Shown here in pieces: positions 51,563 through 61,229 of a stretch of 64,000 bases of DNA. How positions within the stretch are numbered: position 1 is the first letter of the stretch; the number at the start of each line of letters is the position of its first letter. The position numbers and the translations under genes are program-made. The stretch is taken from the NCBI RefSeq assembly GCF_002813445.1, contig NZ_PHHD01000001.1:4898001-4962000 (forward strand). The letters are read 5' to 3'. This DNA is from Pseudomonas tolaasii NCPPB 2192. Its GTDB lineage: Bacteria > Pseudomonadota > Gammaproteobacteria > Pseudomonadales > Pseudomonadaceae. The notes beneath the pieces were generated by a model. It was not told where the DNA came from. It did no database searches and saw only the letters and a list, made by a program, of their open reading frames with translations.

Positions 51563-52749
51563 GTAATGTCCAGGCCAAACTGCTGATCGTCGACGATCTG
51601 CCGGAAAACCTGCTGGCCCTCGAAGCGCTGATCAAGCGCGAGGATCGCCAGGTCTTCAAGGCATTGAGCGCCGATGAGGCGTTGTCCCTGTTGTTGGAAC
51701 ACGAGTTCGCCATGGCGATTCTCGACGTACAGATGCCCGGCATGAACGGTTTCGAACTCGCCGAGTTGATGCGCGGCACCGAAAAAACCAAAAACATCCC
51801 GATTGTGTTCGTCAGCGCCGCCGGCCGCGAGCTCAACTATGCCTTCAAGGGCTACGAGAGCGGCGCCGTCGACTTCCTGCACAAGCCGCTGGATATCCAC
51901 GCGGTCAAGAGCAAGGTCAATGTGTTCGTCGACCTGTACCGCCAGAGCAAGGCCGTCAAGCAGCAGGTCGAAGCCCTGGAGCGCAGCCGCCGCGAGCAGG
52001 AGTTGCTGCTCAACCGCCTGCAGGCCACCCAGGCCGAGCTGGAGCAAGCGGTGCGCATGCGTGACGACTTCATGTCCATTGTTGCCCATGAAGTGCGTAC
52101 GCCGCTTAACGGGCTGATTCTGGAGACCCAACTGCGCAAGATGCACCTGGCCCGCGATAACGCTGCGGCGTTTACCCTGGACAAGATGCACGCCATGGTC
52201 GACCGCGATGAGCGCCAGATCCAGAGCCTGATCCGCCTGATCGAAGACATGCTCGATGTGTCGCGCATCCGCACCGGCAAGCTGTCGATTCGCCCGGCGC
52301 GGTTCGACCTGGCTCAACTGGTGCGCAACCTGGTGGAAAACTTCGCGCCGCAGGTGGCGGCGGCGGACTCATCCATGCAGCTTGTTGCCGAGCAGCCGGT
52401 GGAGGGCAACTGGGATGAGTTCCGTATCGAACAAGTGGTGACCAACCTGCTGACCAATGCCTTGCGCTACGGCGCCAAAAGCCCGGTGGACGTGCGGGTG
52501 TACACCGAGCACGGCGAGGCGCGGGTCGAGGTGCGTGACCGCGGCATTGGCATCAGCGAAGAGAACCAGAAGCGTATTTTCCAGCAATTCGAGCGGGTTT
52601 CCGCCAGCCAGGTCGCAGCTGGCCTGGGCCTTGGACTGTTCATTTCCGAGCAGATCGTGGCCGCCCATGGTGGCACCATTGAGGTCGAGAGCCGGATAGG
52701 CGAGGGCGCCCTGTTCCGGGTGTGCCTGCCCCTGGCCGCGTCGGCATGA
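51556..52749 (+). CDS. receiver-histidine kinase fusion
   Basis: The product is 397 residues from MLSNVQAKLLIVDDLPENLL (ATG at 51556 inside the cheB end). The N-terminal receiver has Asp57 in MAILDVQMPGMNG, a coiled coil links it to HisKA with His178 in IVAHEVRTPLNG, and HATPase follows with DRGIGISEENQ and GLGLGLFIS. There is no membrane segment. A receiver in front of a kinase suits a relay in which the first kinase of the cluster controls this one. Translational overlap with cheB indicates joint expression. Confidence 0.92.
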   Translation: MLSNVQAKLLIVDDLPENLLALEALIKREDRQVFKALSADEALSLLLEHEFAMAILDVQMPGMNGFELAELMRGTEKTKNIPIVFVSAAGRELNYAFKGYESGAVDFLHKPLDIHAVKSKVNVFVDLYRQSKAVKQQVEALERSRREQELLLNRLQATQAELEQAVRMRDDFMSIVAHEVRTPLNGLILETQLRKMHLARDNAAAFTLDKMHAMVDRDERQIQSLIRLIEDMLDVSRIRTGKLSIRPARFDLAQLVRNLVENFAPQVAAADSSMQLVAEQPVEGNWDEFRIEQVVTNLLTNALRYGAKSPVDVRVYTEHGEARVEVRDRGIGISEENQKRIFQQFERVSASQVAAGLGLGLFISEQIVAAHGGTIEVESRIGEGALFRVCLPLAASA

Positions 52750-52827
52750 AATCAATCGTCACCCCGACGCAACCTCTGCGTGACCCCATGGTCGTAATTG
52801 CAGCTATTGACCGGACAAAGGCTTCCC

Positions 52828-53205
52828 ATGAGTGAAGATGCACAAGATGTTGTACTGATCGTCGAAGACGACGAATCAATTATGTTTGTGCTGGGTGAAT
52901 ACCTGGCTGGCCTGGGCTATCGGGTCTTGAAAGCGATTGACGGTGAGCAGGCCTTTGAAATCCTGGCGACCAAGCCGCACCTGGACCTGATGGTCACCGA
53001 TTACCGTCTGCCGGGCGGTATTTCCGGGGTGCAGATCGCCGAGCCGGCGATCAAGCTGCGTCCGGAATTGAAAGTGATCTTTATCAGCGGTTACCCGCAG
53101 GAAATTCTCGACTGCAACAGCCCGATCACGCGCAACGCGCCGATCCTGGCCAAGCCGTTCGACCTGGATACGCTGCAAGAGCATATCCAGCGCCTGTTGG
53201 CCTGA
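52828..53205 (+). CDS. single-domain response regulator
   Basis: The product is 125 residues from MSEDAQDVVLIVEDDES (ATG at 52828). It is a bare receiver with VEDDE, phospho-acceptor Asp in LMVTDYRLPGGISG, and Lys in ILAKPFDLD. It is the last gene of the rightward signalling set, 78 bases after the receiver-kinase, and faces the leftward hybrid kinase; a short AGGGCTGC/GCAGCCCT hairpin (53214-53232) lies between them. It may be the shared phosphate output or sink. Confidence 0.9.
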   Translation: MSEDAQDVVLIVEDDESIMFVLGEYLAGLGYRVLKAIDGEQAFEILATKPHLDLMVTDYRLPGGISGVQIAEPAIKLRPELKVIFISGYPQEILDCNSPITRNAPILAKPFDLDTLQEHIQRLLA

Positions 53206-53230
53206 TACGTTTGAGGGCTGCGCTGCAGCC

Positions 53231-54901
53231 CTAGTCCCTGATCATCTCTCTGACTTTTGCCGTCAACAGGTCAAACGTGAACGGCTTGGTGATCAACTGC
53301 ATGCCTGGATCAAGGAAACCGCCGCGTACCGCCGCGTGTTCGGCGTAACCGGTGATGAACAGCACCTTCAGGCCCGGACGTATCTGCCGGCCAATCTCCG
53401 CCAGTTGCCGGCCATTCATGCCGGGTAGCCCCACATCACTGATCAGCAAGTCGATACGCTGCTCGGACTCGATGATCGGCACCGCCGCATTGGCGTCGCC
53501 GGCTTCAACAAAGCCATAGCCCAATTCTTTCAACACGGCACTCACCAATACCCGAACGGCAGGGTCGTCTTCGACGATCAGCACAGTTTCGCCCGCATTG
53601 GCAAACGGCAGCAGCGCCGGGTTGATCGATTCTTCCACCTGCATTTCACCCATAAAGCGGGGGAGGAACAGGCTGACGGTGGTGCCTTTGCCGACTTCAC
53701 TGTGGATCGTCACATGCCCATGGGATTGTCGGGCAAACCCGTAGATCATCGAGAGTCCGAGCCCGGTGCCCTGGCCAATGGGTTTGGTGGTGAAAAAGGG
53801 GTCGAACACTCGGCCCATCACGCTTTCCGGAATGCCGCAGCCGTTGTCACTGACGCTCAGCTCTACGTAATCACCGGGTTCGAGAGTGCCGTAGGCGGCG
53901 GTAAACACACTGTCGAGGTGACGGTTGGTGGTTTCCACTACCAGGCGGCCGCCGTTGGGCATGGCGTCCCGGGCGTTGAGCACCAGGTTGAGCAGGGCGC
54001 TTTCCAGTTGGTTGGGGTCGGCTTCGGCCGTCCATAGTGCGTCGGCGAGGCGCATGTCCAGGTCGATGCTTTCGTTGATGCTGCGCTGCAACAGCTCGCC
54101 CATGGAACTGACCAGCTGGTTGATCTCCACCGGCTTGGAGTCCAGCGACTGGCGCCGCGAGAATGCCAGCAAGCGGTGAGTCAGGCCCGCGGCGCGGTTG
54201 GCCGAGGTCACGCCCAGGTCAATCAAACCGTCGAGGTCATCCAGCTTGCCGCGCGCGATGCGCCGGCGCAGCAATTCCAGGCTGCCGATGATGCCGGTGA
54301 GCATGTTGTTGAAGTCATGGGCAATGCCGCCGGTCAATTGACCGACGGCTTCCATTTTCTGCGATTGGCGCAGGGCGTCTTCATTGTTGCGCAGTTGCGC
54401 GGTGCGCTCCTCGACCTGCTGCTCAAGGGTTTCCAGGGTGCGTTGCAGGCGCAATTCACTTTGGCTGAGGTCGACCAGACGCTCGCGCGCTTCATACTGG
54501 CGTCGCCTGCCGCGCAGGGCGGCACTCACCAGGCTGATCAGCGTCACGGGGTGGAAAGGGCGCTCGAGAAATGTGACGTTGCCCAACAGCCCGCTGAGAT
54601 AGGACGAACCGCTCTGCTCGCTGCCACCATGGTGAGTCATCAACACGATAGGGAGGTCGGACCAGGCCGGCTGCTGATGCAAGTGTTCCAGCAACGGCTC
54701 CAGATCGACACCGTGCAACGCCTCGGCGGCAACAATCAGCACGCCGGCGCCGTCTTCCAGCATCTCGCACAGCGACGCCAGGCTATTGGCTACGATGCCG
54801 CTGTAGCCGGCCTCGTTGAGCATCATCAGTGCCAGGGTGCTATCACGTCCCAACGGCGCGAGAATGATCGCGCGCTCGAAGGTGGGGGCCAGATCGGTCA
54901 C
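53231..54901 (-). CDS. hybrid histidine kinase with degenerate N-terminal receiver and C-terminal receiver
   Basis: The 556-residue protein starts at a GTG that overlaps the kaiC-like stop by one base. The N-terminal receiver-like fold (10-130) lacks the acidic pair and phospho-acceptor (LIVAAEALHG in place of the Asp loop; ERPF for KPF), so it is a pseudo-receiver. A coiled coil leads to HisKA with His195 in GGIAHDFNNML, HATPase with DNGCGIPESV and GQGTGLGLS, and a receiver with Asp489 in LLISDVGLPGMNG. No membrane segment. Coupling to the KaiC-like protein suggests that the ATPase feeds this kinase. Confidence 0.92.
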   Translation of the reverse strand: MTDLAPTFERAIILAPLGRDSTLALMMLNEAGYSGIVANSLASLCEMLEDGAGVLIVAAEALHGVDLEPLLEHLHQQPAWSDLPIVLMTHHGGSEQSGSSYLSGLLGNVTFLERPFHPVTLISLVSAALRGRRRQYEARERLVDLSQSELRLQRTLETLEQQVEERTAQLRNNEDALRQSQKMEAVGQLTGGIAHDFNNMLTGIIGSLELLRRRIARGKLDDLDGLIDLGVTSANRAAGLTHRLLAFSRRQSLDSKPVEINQLVSSMGELLQRSINESIDLDMRLADALWTAEADPNQLESALLNLVLNARDAMPNGGRLVVETTNRHLDSVFTAAYGTLEPGDYVELSVSDNGCGIPESVMGRVFDPFFTTKPIGQGTGLGLSMIYGFARQSHGHVTIHSEVGKGTTVSLFLPRFMGEMQVEESINPALLPFANAGETVLIVEDDPAVRVLVSAVLKELGYGFVEAGDANAAVPIIESEQRIDLLISDVGLPGMNGRQLAEIGRQIRPGLKVLFITGYAEHAAVRGGFLDPGMQLITKPFTFDLLTAKVREMIRD

Positions 54902-56400
54902 TAACCCTCATCCTTGAGCAATGGGGAGCCTGCGCCCATGTAGGTTGGGATACCGCGCAACACGCCCTGGAAGTTGGCCAGGGGCTCGCCGACGGTCATG
55001 CCGCGACTGCCGATACGGTATTCGCGAATCGTCGATTCATGGGAGCCGGTGCGTTTCTTGATGATCGAAATGGCCCGGCGTACCTGCCCAATGGCTTCAA
55101 AGTAACGCAGCAGAATCACCGTGTCGGCCAGGTAAGTGATGTCGACCGGTGCCTGCATGTCGCCGACCAGGCCATGCTGGGCGACGGTCATAAAGGTGGC
55201 GGCACCCCGGCGGTTGAGGTACAGCAACAGCTCATGCATGTGCAGGATCAGCGCATTTTCTTCCGGCATCGCGGCCTGGTAGCCGTTGATACTGTCGATG
55301 ACCACCGTTTTGATGCCGCGCTCATCCACCGCACGCCGCACGCGGTGGGAGAACTCACCCGGCGACAGCTCGGCGGCGTCTACCTGTTCGATCAACAGGT
55401 TGCCGGTGGCCTGCAGGGCTTCAAGGTCGATGCCCATGTTTTTCATGCGTTCGAACAGCAACCCCAGTTCTTCGTCGAAGATGAACAGCGCGGCCTTTTC
55501 TCCGCGCGTCACGGCTGCGGCGGCGAAGATCATCGAGATCAGCGATTTGCCGGTACCGGCCGGGCCTAGAATCAAACTGCTGGAGCCGGTTTCGATGCCG
55601 CCGCCCAACAGCAGGTCCAGTTCTTTAATGCCGCTGGTCAACGTCTGGCGGTCGTAGCCGCCACGATGTTCGGCCGCCACCAGGCGCGGGAACACATGCA
55701 CGCCGTCCTGCAAAATGGTGAAGTCATGGAAGCCGCCCCGGTATTTCTGCCCGCGGTATTTCACCACCCGCACCCGGCGGCGCTCGGCACCGTAGTTGGG
55801 GGTCAGTTCTTCCAGGCGAATCACCCCGTGGGCCACGCTGTGCACAGTCTTGTCGAGGGATTCGGTGGTCAGGTCGTCCAGCAGCAACACTGTCGCGTCA
55901 TAACGTACGAAGTAGTGCTTGATCGCGAGGATCTGCCGGCGATAGCGCAGCGAGCTTTGCGCCAGCAGGCGGATCTCCGACAGGCTGTCGACCACCACAC
56001 GGGTCGGCTTGACGCGCTCGACCACTTCAAAGATCTGCCGCGTCGCTTCACCCAGTTCAAGGTCCGAGGAATACAGCAGGCTTTGCTGATGCTCGGCGTT
56101 GAGCAGGCTTTCCGGCGGGGTGAGTTCGAAGATATGGATATTGTCGTCCAGGTCCCAACCGTGGGACTTGGCGCCCTGGCGCAATTCGCGCTCGGTCTCC
56201 GACAGGGTGATATACAGCGAGCGCTCGCCGTTTTGCGCGCCGGCCTGCAGGAAGTGCAGGGCGACGGTGGTCTTGCCGGTACCCGGTTCACCCTCCAGCA
56301 GGAACAGGTGGCTGCGCGATAGCCCACCGGAAAGAATGTCATCAAGACCTTCGATGCCGGTGGCTGCCTTCTCACTGAACAGCGTATTGGATGTAGACAA
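54901..56400 (-). CDS. KaiC-like double-domain ATPase
   Basis: The 499-residue protein has two RecA/KaiC domains. CI has Walker A GEPGTGKTT (37-45) and ESLLNAEHQQS. CII has GPAGTGKSL, VVIDSINGYQAAMPEE, and DTVILLRYFE. The two phospho-acceptor positions, Ser-Thr in cyanobacterial KaiC, appear to be Thr-Tyr (DITYLADT). The start is a TTG at 56400 behind GAGGG. No kaiA or kaiB is near, so it is not a cyanobacterial-type clock by itself; KaiC-like proteins in proteobacteria act in stress and signalling. Coupled to the kinase gene downstream. Confidence 0.9.
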   Translation of the reverse strand: MSTSNTLFSEKAATGIEGLDDILSGGLSRSHLFLLEGEPGTGKTTVALHFLQAGAQNGERSLYITLSETERELRQGAKSHGWDLDDNIHIFELTPPESLLNAEHQQSLLYSSDLELGEATRQIFEVVERVKPTRVVVDSLSEIRLLAQSSLRYRRQILAIKHYFVRYDATVLLLDDLTTESLDKTVHSVAHGVIRLEELTPNYGAERRRVRVVKYRGQKYRGGFHDFTILQDGVHVFPRLVAAEHRGGYDRQTLTSGIKELDLLLGGGIETGSSSLILGPAGTGKSLISMIFAAAAVTRGEKAALFIFDEELGLLFERMKNMGIDLEALQATGNLLIEQVDAAELSPGEFSHRVRRAVDERGIKTVVIDSINGYQAAMPEENALILHMHELLLYLNRRGAATFMTVAQHGLVGDMQAPVDITYLADTVILLRYFEAIGQVRRAISIIKKRTGSHESTIREYRIGSRGMTVGEPLANFQGVLRGIPTYMGAGSPLLKDEG

Positions 56401-56545
56401 GGAGTGCCCTCAGATCACGTACAAATGGTGGTGCGCGCCCGCTCGAGACGCGCCATATTTACTTGACCGTGGCGGCCTGTAGCGGTTCAACGCTTTGTAA
56501 TATTTGTACAAAAGGGCAGGTTTTTTACAAGTTTTTGTAGCTGGG

Positions 56546-57604
56546 CTAGAGGCCTTGTTGCAGTGCCGGGTCATCAGGGTTCTGCTGCTCAAGCTGGGCA
56601 AGCAAGACTTGCACGTTCTGCAATTGGCCGCTTTCTTTCCAGTAATTGACCAGCAGCACGCGAGCTTTGCGGTTGGCAGGGTGGCGCTGGATGATTTCTT
56701 CGAGTTGGCGCTGAGCGGCCTCGAGTTCCTCCTGGGCGTGCAGAGTGGTGGCCAGGTCATAGCGGTAATCCTGATTGTCCGGCTCCAGTTCCACAGCCTT
56801 GGACAGGCCGAGCAATGCAAACGGGCGCTCGCCATGGTGCAGCAACCACATGCCCAGGGCGTGTTGCAGATAGGCCGATTCCGGGTGCGCGGCCAATTGC
56901 CGTGCGAGTAACTGACGGGACTCTTCCGACTTGCCTTGTTTGTCGAGTAACTCGATTTGCGCCACCACCGCTTGCAGGTTGTCCGGCTGCAGGCGTATGG
57001 CCTGCTCCAGGGCGTTTTGCGCGTCCGCCAGCAAGGCGCTGTGAATGTACAACCGTGCCAGTTGAATCCAGTTCTGCGCCGACTCGGGCTCGGCCTTGAT
57101 CTTTTTCACGAATTCGTCGAGCACTTGCTGCAACGGGCCGAAATACAAGCCCAGGGTGTCGGGGGACAGGCCCAGCAAGGCATTGGCGGCAGCAAAGCGC
57201 ACTTCCTGCTCCGGGTCATCCAGGGCCGGGCCGAGCAACAAGGTGCGTTGGCCGGTGGGCACCAGGCCCACAATGCTGTGGATCGCCGCTTCACGCACCA
57301 GCGGTGACTCATCGGCCAGGTCTTTATCCGCAAGCTTCAGCGCCTGCGGGCTGGGATAGTTGGGGAGTTCGGCATGCAGGGCGGCCCGCCGCTCGGGCGA
57401 GAGGTCCGGCCGACCCAACTGTTGATACAGCACTCGCGCAGCGCCCGGCTCGCCGTTATGCGCCTGTTTGAGTGCCTTGGCATAGCCATGGGCAATGGCC
57501 GGCGGCACAGCCACCGGGGCAGGACGGGAGAAAAACCAGGTGACCAATACAATCAACAGCAGGGCGCACAGGCCGATAAGGGCGTAACGGCGTGACTTTG
57601 ACAT
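56546..57604 (-). CDS. membrane-anchored HEAT/TPR repeat protein
   Basis: The product is 352 residues from MSKSRRYALIGLCALLLIVL (ATG at 57604). One N-terminal membrane helix (8-30) anchors a periplasmic part: a HEAT-like segment (about 90-150; LADESPLVREAAIHSIVGL, DDPEQEVRFAAANALLGL) and then TPR units (about 165-340; NWIQLARLYIHSALLADAQ, AYLQHALGMWLLHHGE, DYRYDLATTLHAQEE). The repeats suggest a scaffold for other proteins. It lies between the KaiC-like and bestrophin genes and does not appear coupled to either. Function unknown. Confidence 0.82.
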   Translation of the reverse strand: MSKSRRYALIGLCALLLIVLVTWFFSRPAPVAVPPAIAHGYAKALKQAHNGEPGAARVLYQQLGRPDLSPERRAALHAELPNYPSPQALKLADKDLADESPLVREAAIHSIVGLVPTGQRTLLLGPALDDPEQEVRFAAANALLGLSPDTLGLYFGPLQQVLDEFVKKIKAEPESAQNWIQLARLYIHSALLADAQNALEQAIRLQPDNLQAVVAQIELLDKQGKSEESRQLLARQLAAHPESAYLQHALGMWLLHHGERPFALLGLSKAVELEPDNQDYRYDLATTLHAQEELEAAQRQLEEIIQRHPANRKARVLLVNYWKESGQLQNVQVLLAQLEQQNPDDPALQQGL

Positions 57605-57680
57605 GCAGGCGTCCAAAAGCTAGGGCAGCTATCGCAAAGCCATCAGCTTCGGTCAGACCATCGCGAGTGTCAAACCCGCT

Positions 57681-58574
57681 TCAGGTCAGCACGTACTCCA
57701 CGGGCTCCAGCGCCGGCGGCAAGTCGGTTTCGCCCAGGGCGGCGAGCACTTCACGCTCTACGGTACGCAGCAGCGCATTGCACGGCAGGTCGTTTTCATC
57801 GAAACCGAACGGGTCTTCCAGGTCATCGCCGATTTCATCCAGGCCAAAGAAGGTGTAGCTGACGATGGCGGTGAACACGGGCGTCAACCAGCCCAGCGGC
57901 TCGGCCATGGCAAACGGCAACAGAATGCAAAACAGGTAAATGGTGCGATGCAATAACAACGTGTAGGGGAAGGGCAGCGGCGTGTGCTTGATCCGCTCGC
58001 AGGATGCCTGCACCTGGCTGAGGCTGACCAGCCGGGTTTCCAGCTGGGTATAGCGCCATTCACTGATCAGGCCCCGTTCGGCCAGCTCGGAGAACCGCGC
58101 GCCGACGTGTTGCAGCACGCAGTCCGGCAGGTTGGGGTGGCCGTTGTTCACGGCTGCCCACCGTTCCATCGCCAGGGCTTCGTCTTCATGGCGCAAACGC
58201 GCGATCAAGCCATGGGCAAAGCCACACAAAGCCCGCAGCAGGCCAGCGCGCTCGGGCGAGTCGCCGAGCACCTGGGTTTCGCGAATCAGAGAGCGCACCT
58301 CAATGATCATCTGCCCCAACTGCTTGCGGCCCTCCCACCAGCGGTCGTAACAGGCGTTGTTGCGAAAACTCATAAAGATCGACAACGACAACCCGAGCAG
58401 GGTGAAAGGCGTGGCGTTGACCTTGGAGAAATACGCCGGGTGCCAGGTTTCCACCAGCACGATCACCGACGCCAGCAAGGTTACCAGCAGGCTGCGCAGG
58501 GCAATGCGCTTGGCAATCGAGCCTTTGAGAGAGAACAGGATGCCCAGCAGATTGGGCTTGGGGCGGACGATCAT
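57681..58574 (-). CDS. bestrophin-like chloride channel family protein
   Basis: The 297-residue membrane protein matches bacterial bestrophin homologues (YneE/UPF0187): PFTLLGLSLSIFMSFRNNACYDRWWEGRKQLG is the defining segment, with LPFPYTLLLHRTIYLFCILLPFA and SYTFFGLDEIGDDLEDPFG near the C-terminus. About four helices are expected. Such proteins form pentameric anion or cation channels. The gene is divergent from the acyl-CoA cluster. Confidence 0.9.
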   Translation of the reverse strand: MIVRPKPNLLGILFSLKGSIAKRIALRSLLVTLLASVIVLVETWHPAYFSKVNATPFTLLGLSLSIFMSFRNNACYDRWWEGRKQLGQMIIEVRSLIRETQVLGDSPERAGLLRALCGFAHGLIARLRHEDEALAMERWAAVNNGHPNLPDCVLQHVGARFSELAERGLISEWRYTQLETRLVSLSQVQASCERIKHTPLPFPYTLLLHRTIYLFCILLPFAMAEPLGWLTPVFTAIVSYTFFGLDEIGDDLEDPFGFDENDLPCNALLRTVEREVLAALGETDLPPALEPVEYVLT

Positions 58575-58790
58575 CGGGAGGGGGCTTCTTCTGTGGCGCA
58601 GGCCTCAAGGTTAGAAGCTGCGGCGCAGGGCGTCCAATCACTTGGGCCGACCGGTTGATCGGCGCAGTCAATGATTGGCCAAACCAGTCAGCGAGGTTGA
58701 AGGCTTTGACCATTGCTGGCGCGCCGCTCTGGGGCGACTATTTCCGTGGTTTGCGTCCTGAAAATAAAAAACACAGAAGGATTTGAAACG

Positions 58791-60434
58791 ATGCGTGAGT
58801 ATTTGGCTGCCACGACCGGGTTTGATTACCAGCACACTGTCGACGCCGCTCTGGCCGGAAACCTGCAGGCGCTCAATGCCTGCGTGGAGTGCTGCGACCG
58901 CCACGCGCTGCCGGGGCGCATCGCGCTGTTCTGGGAAGGCAAGGATGGGCGCAGCGCCACCTCGACCTTTACCGAACTGCAGGACCAGGCCGCCCGCTTC
59001 GCCAATTTCCTGCTGGCTCAGGGCGTCAAACGGGGTGACAAAGTCGCCGGCCTGTTGCCTCGCACCGCCGAATTGCTGGTGGTGGTTTTTGCCACCTGGC
59101 GCATCGGTGCGGTTTACCAGCCGCTGTTTACCGCCTTCGGGCCCAAGGCCATCGAGCATCGCCTGAACAGTTCCGGCGCGGCGCTGGTGGTCACCGATGC
59201 GGTGAACCGGCCCAAACTCGCTGAAGTGGACGGCTGCCCGACCATCGTCACGGTGGCGGGTGCCAGGGGCGAAGGCATTGTGCGTGGCGATTTCAGTTTT
59301 TGGGCCGAACTGCCCAACCATTCGAATATCTGCGAGCCGGTCATGCTCGGCGCGGATGACCCGTTCCTGCTGATGTTCACCTCCGGCACCACCGGCCCGT
59401 CCAAAGCGCTGTCGGTGCCGCTTAAAGCCATCGTCGCGTTCCAGAGCTACACCCGCGATGCGGTGGACCTGCGCCCTGAAGACGCGTTCTGGAACGTCGC
59501 CGACCCCGGCTGGGCCTACGGCATTTACTTCGGCGTGACCGGGCCCCTGTCCATGGGCCATCCGATCACCTTCTACGATGGCCCGTTTACCCTGGAAAGC
59601 ACTTGCCGGGTGATTAACAAATACGGGATTACCAACCTCACTGGCTCGCCGACCGCGTACCGCCTGCTGATTGCCGGCGGCGAGCAGTTTGCCCGGTCGA
59701 TCAAGGGCAAACTGCGCATTGTCAGCAGCGCCGGCGAGCCGTTAAACCCTGAAGTGATTCGCTGGTTCGCCGACAACCTCGGCGTGACCATTCACGACCA
59801 TTACGGCCAGACCGAGCTGGGCATGGTGCTGTGCAACCACCACGGCCTCGAGCATCCGGTGCATGTGGGCTCGGCCGGGTTCGCTTCGCCGGGGCACCGT
59901 ATTGTGGTGCTCGACGATGACCATCAGGAACTGCCCGCCGGCCAGCCCGGTATCCTCGCCATCGACCGTGAGCAATCGCCCATGTGCTGGTTTGCCGGCT
60001 ACGACGGCGTGAAGACCAAGGCCTTTGTCGGCAAGTACTACCTGAGCGGCGACACCGTGGAGCTCAACCCCGATGGCAGCATCAGCTTTGTCGGGCGCAG
60101 TGACGACGTGATCACCACCTCCGGCTACCGCGTGGGCCCGTTTGACGTGGAGAGCGCGCTGGTGGAACACCCCGCAGTGATCGAGGCGGCGGTGGTCGGC
60201 AAGCCGTGCCCGGAGCGCACCGAACTGGTGAAGGCGTTTGTGGTGATCAACCCGCAATACCGCGCCACCCCGGAGCTGGCCGAAGAACTGCGCCTGCACG
60301 TGCGCAAGCGTCTGGCCGCGCATGCCTATCCAAGAGAAATCGAATTCGTCAGTGACTTGCCCAAAACCCCGAGCGGCAAGCTGCAGCGTTTTATTTTGCG
60401 TAACCAGGAAATCGCCAAGGCGGCGGTGGCCTGA
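58791..60434 (+). CDS. AMP-forming acyl-CoA synthetase
   Basis: The product is 547 residues from MREYLAATTGFDYQHTVDAA (ATG at 58791, after AAGGATTTGAAACG). Adenylate-forming signatures are MFTSGTTGPSKALSVP, DHYGQTELGM, YYLSGDTVELNPDGSISFVGR, DDVITTSGYRVGP and the C-terminal Lys in LPKTPSGKLQRF. It activates a carboxylic acid to its CoA ester; cluster context favours short or branched acids such as 2-methylbutyrate (inference). It begins a five-gene set with short gaps. Confidence 0.93.
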   Translation: MREYLAATTGFDYQHTVDAALAGNLQALNACVECCDRHALPGRIALFWEGKDGRSATSTFTELQDQAARFANFLLAQGVKRGDKVAGLLPRTAELLVVVFATWRIGAVYQPLFTAFGPKAIEHRLNSSGAALVVTDAVNRPKLAEVDGCPTIVTVAGARGEGIVRGDFSFWAELPNHSNICEPVMLGADDPFLLMFTSGTTGPSKALSVPLKAIVAFQSYTRDAVDLRPEDAFWNVADPGWAYGIYFGVTGPLSMGHPITFYDGPFTLESTCRVINKYGITNLTGSPTAYRLLIAGGEQFARSIKGKLRIVSSAGEPLNPEVIRWFADNLGVTIHDHYGQTELGMVLCNHHGLEHPVHVGSAGFASPGHRIVVLDDDHQELPAGQPGILAIDREQSPMCWFAGYDGVKTKAFVGKYYLSGDTVELNPDGSISFVGRSDDVITTSGYRVGPFDVESALVEHPAVIEAAVVGKPCPERTELVKAFVVINPQYRATPELAEELRLHVRKRLAAHAYPREIEFVSDLPKTPSGKLQRFILRNQEIAKAAVA

Positions 60435-60452
60435 TCCACTTTTAAGGAAACA

Positions 60453-61223
60453 ATGATGCAGATTGAAAACAAGGTATTCCTGGTCAGCGGCGGTGCTTCG
60501 GGCCTGGGCGCCGCCACTGCTGAAATGCTGGTGGCGGCGGGCGCCAAGGTGATGCTGGTGGACCTGAACGCCGACGCGGTGGCCGCCAAAGCCAAGCAGC
60601 TGGGCGACAACGCCCGCAGCGCCGTGGCGGACATCAGCCAGGAAGCCGCGGCCGAGGCTGCCGTACAAGCCGCCGTCGCTGCGTTTGGCGGCTTGCACGG
60701 GTTGGTGAACTGCGCCGGTGTAGTGCGTGGCGAGAAAATCCTCGGCAAGAATGGCCCTCACGGCTTGGCCAGCTTCGCTCAAGTGATCAACGTCAACCTG
60801 ATCGGCAGCTTCAACCTGCTGCGCCTGGCTGCAGCGGCCATTGCCGAAACCGAAGCGAACGCCGACGGTGAGCGCGGTGTCATCATCAACACCGCCTCGG
60901 TGGCGGCATTTGACGGGCAGATCGGCCAGGCGGCGTACTCAGCGTCCAAAGGCGCGATCGCCAGCCTGACCTTGCCCGCCGCCCGTGAACTGGCGCGCTT
61001 TGGCATTCGGGTGATGACCATCGCCCCCGGCATTTTCGAAACCCCGATGATGGCCGGCATGACGCCCGAAGTGCGCGATTCGCTGGCCGCCGGCGTGCCA
61101 TTTCCGCCACGCCTGGGCAAGCCTGCCGAATATGCCGCGCTGGTGCGCCACATCATCGAAAACAGCATGCTCAACGGCGAGGTGATCCGTCTCGACGGCG
61201 CGCTGCGCATGGCGGCCAAGTAA
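60453..61223 (+). CDS. 3-hydroxyacyl-CoA dehydrogenase, SDR (HSD17B10-like)
   Basis: The product is 256 residues from [20 protein letters not shown] (ATG at 60453 or 60456, after AAGGAAACA). Catalytic Ser in [12 protein letters not shown], Tyr and Lys in AAYSASKGA, and NCAGVV are intact. The close resemblance to type II 3-hydroxyacyl-CoA/2-methyl-3-hydroxybutyryl-CoA dehydrogenase suggests NAD-dependent oxidation of the branched hydroxyacyl-CoA. It lies 18 bases after the synthetase gene. Confidence 0.92.
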   Translation: MMQIENKVFLVSGGASGLGAATAEMLVAAGAKVMLVDLNADAVAAKAKQLGDNARSAVADISQEAAAEAAVQAAVAAFGGLHGLVNCAGVVRGEKILGKNGPHGLASFAQVINVNLIGSFNLLRLAAAAIAETEANADGERGVIINTASVAAFDGQIGQAAYSASKGAIASLTLPAARELARFGIRVMTIAPGIFETPMMAGMTPEVRDSLAAGVPFPPRLGKPAEYAALVRHIIENSMLNGEVIRLDGALRMAAK

Positions 61224-61229
61224 GGAGAA

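Noticed and set aside
54901..56400. A full circadian clock locus
   Set aside because: Only a KaiC-like gene is present; no kaiA or kaiB and altered phosphorylation residues.
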